From: Cubamyces lactineus
Taxonomy: Eukaryota > Basidiomycota > Agaricomycetes > Polyporales > Polyporaceae
DNA: 64,000 bases
Reading direction: 5' to 3'
NCBI GenBank assembly: GCA_022376465.1
Contig: JACDTU010000005.1
Location: 50,001-114,000, forward strand
Of the stretch, positions 57,843 through 64,000 are shown in pieces. Each line of letters starts with the position of its first letter. Within the stretch, counting starts at the first letter, position 1. Both the position numbers and the translations under genes were made by a program. The notes beneath the pieces are model-generated. The model searched no databases. It was not told the DNA's origin and saw only the letters and a list, made by a program, of their open reading frames with translations.

Positions 57843-58950
57843 ATGCGTGAAGGTTCTCGCAAAGAGCAACTTCAAACTCTAAACCTTGTTCCATTCCAAT
57901 CACACCGGATGCCTCCATGTCGATGCATATCCACCACACCTACTGTTCGCTCTTTACGAGCGCAGAACTACACACCAAAAATTATTGTGAAACACCTCTC
58001 TGGTGCGTATTCAGCCGCTGTTGGGGCGGAAAGTCTATCCGCGTCTCACGAACATTCATGCCCTTCGTTCTATGTTCGACACCCAGCTGAATGACACAAC
58101 GTACTCTGACACAGGTTCGCAACTTACTACTACAGTATCTTCATGGGCATGTTCTATGACTACTGTCTACCACACTCCCAAAAATAGCACTATCGGCTGT
58201 TACCTGACCTGCGCCTCCTCATCGGCCGCAATATCCCATGCATCCTATGGGCTGAAGATGCGATGTGCTACGTAAATCGCGTGCCCGCTTTTCTCTCCAG
58301 TCAGCAAATCATTGCTTCGGACGAGCTTTGGAAGTCTGCTGTGAGCTTCTTGCAGGCAGGGTCCTCGCGTTACGTGCCTACCGTTCATGCATGGGATTAT
58401 GCCTGGACCTTTGGTCCCAACGAAGGTGCAACCCCTTTCCCAAAATCTATCCGACTACGCCATCAGAGGATGACCCCTACAAGCTGAAACCTATCCCCGG
58501 TTTCATCAACCTGCGCCCCCAATCGCACTTCGGCCTAGGCCTCCGTGATGAGGACCGCCTCCGATCCATAGTTCCCCCTCTTGATCCTTCTAACGCAAAA
58601 ATCCTGGTGCCCAAGTACCATACGTTCTTGGAAGGACACATACACTTCGTGACGAACCCGCCAACGAGACTGGACGTACCTCGCCCACATCTTACGCGCA
58701 AGCGCAAGCACGGGAGTTTCATCACGTACCTCGTGTATTTTCTCGCCAACTTGTACGACATCCACCCGATCGAGAGTGAACCCGGAAGAGAGCAAGACTC
58801 TGAGCGAGATGCAAACTGACGAGGCTCGTTCGTACTTGCGCCGACTCATGTGAGAGCGCAAGGATGCCTATGTCGAGGAAATCCTAGAATATCAACGACA
58901 ATACCACAATCTGCCGCTGGAACGCTCTTGTCGTAAGTGTACCTCCTTAC
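57843..58950 (+). pseudogene. Relic of an unknown protein gene
   Basis: Three consecutive pieces read like one protein: NIPCILWAEDAMCYVNRVPA with FLSSQQIIASDELWKSAVSF (58230-58350), then after a frame change near 58440 YKLKPIPGFINLRPQSHFGL and ILVPKYHTFLEGHIHFVTN (to 58819), then MQTDEARSYLRRLM, TGA at 58851-58853, ERKDAYVEEILEYQRQYHN. The TGA could be a former CGA. I do not recognise the family beyond a general likeness to multi-copy Agaricomycete hypothetical proteins. The 5' end (57843-58200) is too decayed to read. Confidence 0.55.
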
Positions 58951-59804
58951 CCCGTCTTTAAGGGTCTGGTCTCATCCAATATAGTTCCAGCCCTTCAAGC
59001 AATGTCAATGTCACCAGTCAATTTCCGGGAACCTCTCCAGCTCCTCGACTGTCGGGTGGTGCTGAATATGTACGCCACATCTCTTCGCTGAAGCCACCCG
59101 GAGCTGATGTAGCTGCAGCCGTACTAGAACGTATGCTACGATCGTGGTAACAAGTCAGAACGGTAATGCGACATCAGCCCGACCCCTTCCACGTCTGTCA
59201 ACTGCGCCTCGTATAAATGGCAGCATACTGGCTACAGCGTCACGCATTACTCGTCGTGCCTTGCCTTGAACACTACAACTGGATTGCCACATGGACAATA
59301 CAACATGACCCTCAAAGCTCCCCAACTTCACGCGTGGCTCGTGAGGCCAATGCGAGCTTTGGACAGAGACTGATCATCGTTTTAAGGTATATGCATCTGA
59401 ATGGTATCCCAAACGATTACCTGGACTACGCAGGCGTAAACCACGGGTGACCCAGATGCCGCACCGCAACCATTAGTGTACCTGTTCAGAGTATCGCCTC
59501 CAACCTATCGTGGCGGAGCGGCAAGTAAGGAGTCCGAGTAGAATACCAGCTGCCTTCAAGAACAAGAAGAACGCACGGCCGCTGGGTTTTCTTCCTGCCG
59601 CTCACGAATACCCGTGCATCGCGTAAAATGTGCCGACAGTGCCTTTCAACTGATGCCTGCCCCCTTCGTCTTCGCCTCGAACCCTGACACTTTCGTCCAT
59701 CATTACATTCGTGCGATGTAGGCGCGATGAGGCAGACCACCACATGCGCCACAGCCTCACCATTCGTTTGTATCCGAGATACATACACGCTGCAAAATCA
59801 TGGT
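58951..59804. other. No gene recognised
   Basis: There are short frames only, and the region may include further decayed parts of the relic to the left. The right end is the 3' flank of the next minus-strand gene. Confidence 0.4.
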
Positions 59805-61273
59805 CTACTCAATCACGATGATTGGCATCTCTTCGTCCGACTCGGCCTGCATCTCCTTGCTCATCTTCTCCTTCGCTTCCATCTGCCTCAGCTTCTCCAC
59901 AACAGCACCCATCTTCCCGACCTTCCACTCCCCGCCCCATCCCTGTCTCCTCTCCCTCCGCATCGTCCTCGGTGTGGGCGGCGGCTTCGAGCTCGCAGTC
60001 GAGCCTGCCCGCCTCCGCGTCTTCCTCCCGGCAGACGAGAGTCCGTGGTACATGCTCTCCCTCGCCCGATACGCGCTCCGCACCCAGTACGGCACCTTGG
60101 GTGACTTTGCGGTCGACGCGAACTTCGGCGTTGGGAAAGGGCCAGACGGGTCCTCGATCCCGAATTTGCGCCGGAAGCTGTCCATGAGCTGTGCATCCGC
60201 GCCAAGGATGACCGCCTTGGCCTGTGCGACGGACTGCTGCTGCTGGAGAGGAGAGTCGTCTGCAGAAGGCGATTGAACGATGTACGCGCTCGGGTTGGCG
60301 GTTTCAGAGGGCGATCCGAGCGCAAGGTATGGGAGCTCAGATTTAGAAGGGTCGTAGGACGATGCAGCAGACGCCGGCGGCGGCACGAAGCTCGTGCGTG
60401 CCCCGGCGCTGTACACCGAAAGCACGTCGACGATGCTCTGGCGCTGAATCGTACCAAGCGAGTAGCTGCGTCTCCGCCCCGAAGGCATTTGCGAGCGCCG
60501 GCGGGCCGAAGGGTTAATCTTGACAGACATGCGGTAGAGGTCCAGGTAGGTCTTCACGCTGTCGACCTGTTGGCTAGCCTGGCCAAGCGAAGGAAGCGCG
60601 AGCTCTTCGACTATGGTATCACGGAATGCACGAGACATGCGTGCAAGCCGACGGAGGCTTTGCAGCTTGTGCTCGTGCATATCTGGCGTGGTGATGGGTG
60701 ACAGAGGCGAGAGCGGAGAGAGCGGGCTCAGGTAGTCGGGCGTTATAGGTGTCCTGAGCGTATTGGTAAAGCATTTAATATACGCCACGAACATGCAAAG
60801 GAGATCGGAACTTACTTCAAGTAGCTGTAGCGGAAGGGCGAGAGCGGGCTCGCGTCCGTACGTCTTACGGGAGAGACGAGATCGAGAGCATTAGGAATGG
60901 CCTTACGAGGCCTGCGACTTGCTTCCTGCGACGTACTCGTACTGGGGGTAGGGTCGAGATACTGCGTGACAGGCAGCTTATAGCGCAAGACTGGCGCGGG
61001 AGGAGGAGCCTTGCGCCCCGCTCTGCCTGCCTTCTTGCGTTTCAACCCCCACTGGTTCGTCTCCACGCCAGGATGACTGAGAGAAGTGATACTAGCGTGT
61101 TCGGCCTCTGGGGAGGCGGGGATCACGTCGATGAGGGGCATTTCCCCAAGCACCTTGCTAATCTTCTGGCTCGACTTCGCGAGACGTAGACGCTGCTCGG
61201 GGTCGAGCTTGTGCAGGGCGGGAGAAAGTGCGCGAGAGCCACGGGCAACATGTTCTGCGGTTCTGTTGAACAT
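59805..61273 (-). CDS. Unknown basidiomycete protein (468 aa)
   Basis: Exons 61273-60816 and 60753-59805, intron 62 nt with GTAAGT donor and CTCAG acceptor; 1407 nt in frame, stop TAG. The first ATG of the open frame, 61273, was chosen. Features include a helical N-terminal part (MFNRTAEHVARGSRALSPAL), basic Lys-rich KRKKAGRAGRK, three tandem LSP repeats at the start of exon 2 (DYLSPLSPLSPLSP), a helical segment (KLQSLRRLARMSRAFRDTI), a segment VPYWVRSAYRARESMYHGL, a basic region and a C-terminal coiled-coil-like helix (VVEKLRQMEAKEKMSKEM) ending MPIIVIE. No known domain was recognised. It looks intact and under selection because both splice sites and frame are clean. Confidence 0.82.
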
Positions 61274-61856
61274 CTTGCACGTATGGATTCGTTGACTGTG
61301 CAGCAAAAATACGGAATGAATGACGAAGCAAGTCTCAGCCTAGAAAAGACGAAAGCTCGGGTACGAAAGCAGCGAACGATTGGACCAGCCAGAGATTAGA
61401 GAATCAGGCCTAGGGTAAAGTAGTGTCGTCGTCAACCAGGACAGTGCGAGAGCGGGTTTTGGTCCTCGCACGCTGCTTATAGGTCTCAGCATGGTCGAGA
61501 ATGTTGCCAACAGCGGGATGTCGGAAGCACAGGTTCGTGCATCACCATCACTGATCCTGTCGGTCTGAGGTACCATCCAGTGTGGTGCGTACGAACGCTG
61601 CTATTGCCAAGGAAGGATATGAAGAGCGTACCAGGCATTGCAGATTCGTGGTATATAAGTAGGCCATGCAGATTTATGCGTTGGAGTCCTTTTCCTCGTG
61701 ATGGTCTGGCAACCTGAACGTGTGAGCGACCCGCGATGCAGATGCTGGCGAGTAGATCGATGATGCACCTGAAGAGCCTCGAATGGACGTGTGCGTGCCT
61801 TCAAATTTGTGTCGATTTGGCGTAAGATATGTATTGAAAAACATCGCCCACTATCG
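61274..61856. promoter_or_regulatory. Spacer between the 468-aa gene and tRNA-Glu
   Basis: It should contain the promoter of the minus-strand gene. No other gene is seen. Confidence 0.45.
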
Positions 61857-61928
61857 TCCGATATGGTGTAGTGGCTAACATTATCGCCTCTCACGCGATA
61901 GCCCGGGGCTCGATTCCCCGTGTCGGAA
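61857..61928 (+). tRNA. tRNA-Glu (anticodon CTC)
   Basis: The acceptor stem TCCGATA pairs with TGTCGGA. The A box TGGTGTAGTGGCT, the anticodon stem ATCGC/GCGAT enclosing loop CTCTCAC (anticodon CTC) and the B box GGCTCGATTCC with a CCCGG/CCCCG-type T stem are all in place. There is no intron. CCA is not encoded, as expected for a nuclear gene. It decodes GAG. Confidence 0.95.
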
Positions 61929-62118
61929 TCCTTTTTGCTCTCACCCATCAACTTGTGGAATTTCCTCATACGTAGGTGACATTGAACACAGCTATATTTC
62001 ACGTTTCGGCACATATGACATCACTGACATATCGCATACACAGGGCTCAGATCAGGTCATGGATTCTCAGATACACGTGTCTCTCTGTCTTCGTACGGTG
62101 AACGCCGTCTTCGTGAGA

Positions 62119-62784
62119 TCAGACATGCTCGGTGTAGTCGATCACAGAGCTAGCAGTGCAGAGCACCTGGTGAGTAAGCCCATCAGTACTGGAATTATAC
62201 CGTCTAGAGTATGCAGATCAAACTGACCTCTCCGGCGTAGATGTTGGTGCAGGCGCTGTTCACGTTCGGGTTGTTGGCAAGGAGCGTGTCCAGAGAGGTC
62301 CCAGCCGCCTTAGCGATGTCGATGCAATTATCACCAGCTTGCACGACATGGACGTCGGTGCAGTCCTGGCCAACTACGCCGAGGCACAGAACCTGCCAAC
62401 CGGCCGACATGTCAGTGCTCATCTCGCGCAAGTTCTGCTCTGACAACCAACCTGGCCGATGGAGAGGTTGGTGCACGCTTCATTGATGACCTGGTTGACG
62501 AAATGCAACTGGAAGCTGGCATTGTACAGGGAGGTGAGCATCTGGCATTGGGTGTGACACTGGGGCCACTGACGTCGGTGTACCGGTACTGGCAGAAATC
62601 CCGTCGCAGGTATCACCCCCGACGACCGTGTAGTCACGAGCACACTCAGCCTGGGATACAAGCACTGGTGGATGCGCTCATGTCAGCGGTGCTAGCTCGA
62701 AGTATCCGTGGACAGGCGATGCGTACCGCTGCCAGAGACAACAGCTGCAACAGCGACGAAGAGGATAGCAAAGCGGGCGAGCAT
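62119..62784 (-). CDS. Secreted two-LysM protein (LysM effector-like)
   Basis: Five exons: 62784-62727, 62664-62574, 62515-62452, 62392-62228, 62166-62119; introns 58-62 nt; 426 nt, 141 aa. A signal peptide (MLARFAILFVAVAAVVSGS) is followed by LysM1 at about 31-75 (YTVVGGDTCDGISAS... NLSIGQVLCLG) and LysM2 at about 86-129 (HVVQAGDNCIDIAKAAGTSL, IYAGEVLC). The eight Cys that I count fit paired disulfides. There is no catalytic domain. Proteins of this layout bind chitin or its oligomers outside the cell, protecting hyphae or masking them from host chitin receptors; which role applies here is unknown. All splice sites are good and no lesion is seen. Confidence 0.92.
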
Positions 62785-62870
62785 GTCGAAAGGTGGTTCG
62801 GGTGCGTTTGCTGCTGGACTCTCGAAAGGATGAGTGCAGTGGGGCTACTCTCTCTCCGGCGACGACGTCC

Positions 62871-62880
62871 CTCTTATAGG
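62871..62880 (-). promoter_or_regulatory. TATA box of the LysM gene
   Basis: CCTATAAGAG on the minus strand lies about 90 bp upstream of the ATG, which leaves room for a short 5' UTR. Confidence 0.65.
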
Positions 62881-64000
62881 CGTGAAGGCCTCTGCTAGTA
62901 CGTCATCTATGGTCCTGCATCGACATGCCCCGCGATGCCTGAACCTTGGTTTGGATGGTTTGGAATCGATGAGTGCTGGAGAAGGATCAGCTGATGGGCA
63001 ATGTCAGTGTAGTGTCAGCCGCACCATCCACTATTCAGGTGCATGAACAACCGACTATGGTTGGATAGGCGACGTGAGGTCTTTGGTGCGCGCTATCACT
63101 GCGCGCAAGAGTCATGGTGTATGATCCAGACTGCTTTCTTCACTACGTAACTGATGGCGTACTGACATAGCAACGCAGGGAAGACGAAACTCCATCCTCG
63201 AGTGCGCTCAAACGAGTGCCATCTAACTTGTGTTCGCATGGTCGACAATACGATCTTCAGTAAGGCTCATCAAGCAAAGACCGTAGGTTTCCTTGGAGCC
63301 TCACTGGACGAGAACGTGGAAACGTGCAGCTCCAAAATCTTCGGCAGTGGTGTTGCTCCTTCCACCTGCTTGGAAGTCTACACATGGCGCCTGGGTATGA
63401 GGGGAAGCTGACATCGGCAGCGCCGAGATCGAGCTGTAGACCTCCCGACGAATGGCCAAGTGATATCCTCGCGCTTCGCCACTGGCCACACGGAGCCTTT
63501 TCTTCCGCAGCGCGATGGCCATCATTGTCGCATTTGCTCCTCGCCGGTCACGGATAGAGCCTGTGGAGGTGCGCTCATGCTCGCCCTTCTCCTGTAGGCA
63601 GCAATACTACGTCATCGGACAACCCCACGCCCACCCAGAGCTATGTATATATGTAGTATTACCTTCGATTGAATCATTTAGTATCGTTCAGTAGGATTGG
63701 ACGTGAATACTTGGGTTAATAGTGAAGTGAATGAACACACTGAGGAGATTGTATCCACAACGATTCAACGTTACACATGCATTACGACAACGAGCCAAAA
63801 TTGAAAGCCGGACGGAGAGCGCGAAGCAACAGAACCGAAAAGCTAGTAGAACGGGCTGTTGCAAGAGATCCGCCTTCCACATATCATGTTCCGCCTTGGT
63901 CTCCTCTGCAGCACACGCACCCTATGGGCGCGCTATATTCCAATGTGTGTGTTCAAGCTACGCCGAATGCACCACCCACCTCATCCTGCACCGCCTCCGG
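62881..64000. other. No gene recognised
   Basis: This is 1.1 kb right of the LysM gene. Frames are short and unsupported. A gene could begin beyond the window edge. Confidence 0.4.

Noticed and set aside
1..64000. CRISPR array, bacterial operons or ribosome binding sites
   Set aside because: Introns, TATA boxes and eukaryotic families show a fungal nuclear genome. The only regular tandem array is the 20-bp minisatellite without spacers.

Overview
This is a genomic window from a filamentous basidiomycete, almost certainly an Agaricomycete. The signs are: protein genes cut by many 49-62 nt GT-AG introns; families typical of mushrooms (Plavaka transposase, DUF6532, FunK1-like kinase, NACHT-WD40 NLR-like protein, HET domain, LysM effector); chromodomain Ty3/gypsy elements; and a nuclear tRNA-Glu gene.

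Positions 1-26.1 kb are one nested transposon stack. Element A is a chromovirus with 246-bp LTRs at 279-524 and 25842-26087, flanked by the duplicated host bases AGAC. Two elements sit inside it: chromovirus B (1399-9030, in A's gag) and a Tc1/mariner element (13610-25795, TA target duplication, 217-bp TIRs) just downstream of A's pol. A Plavaka element (14878-25444) interrupts the 5' end of the Tc1 transposase gene. It carries its transposase and, divergently, a many-exon DUF6532 gene. A 3'-truncated gypsy copy, C (18873-about 22613), splits the Plavaka transposase gene. Most nonsense lesions in A, C, Plavaka and the DUF6532 gene are TGA where the family or frame suggests arginine CGA, which points to CpG decay. 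B has no such stops, but it carries one frameshift and a substituted integrase catalytic residue.

Positions 26.1-35.4 kb hold a HET-domain relic and a large inverted repeat with arms of about 2 kb (27.5-29.5 and 33.3-35.4 kb). The repeat flanks an apparently intact membrane-anchored GH5 exo-beta-1,3-glucanase-type gene (29962-33004, minus).

Positions 37.5-42.5 kb hold an eight-exon NACHT-WD40 gene with one in-frame TAG. From 43.3 to 49.7 kb lie relics: two partial copies of the large gene to the right, a phosphotransferase-like fragment, an unknown minus-strand ORF, a 20-bp minisatellite and a FunK1-like fragment. From 50.5 to 57.0 kb is that large parent gene, seven exons and 2050 codons, apparently intact and of unknown function. 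The rest holds an unknown relic (57.8-58.95 kb), an intact two-exon gene of unknown function (59.8-61.3 kb), tRNA-Glu(CTC) (61.86 kb) and an intact five-exon two-LysM secreted protein (62.1-62.8 kb).

Exon boundaries were derived by hand from splice motifs and frame continuity. No database search was run, and family names rest on motif recognition.
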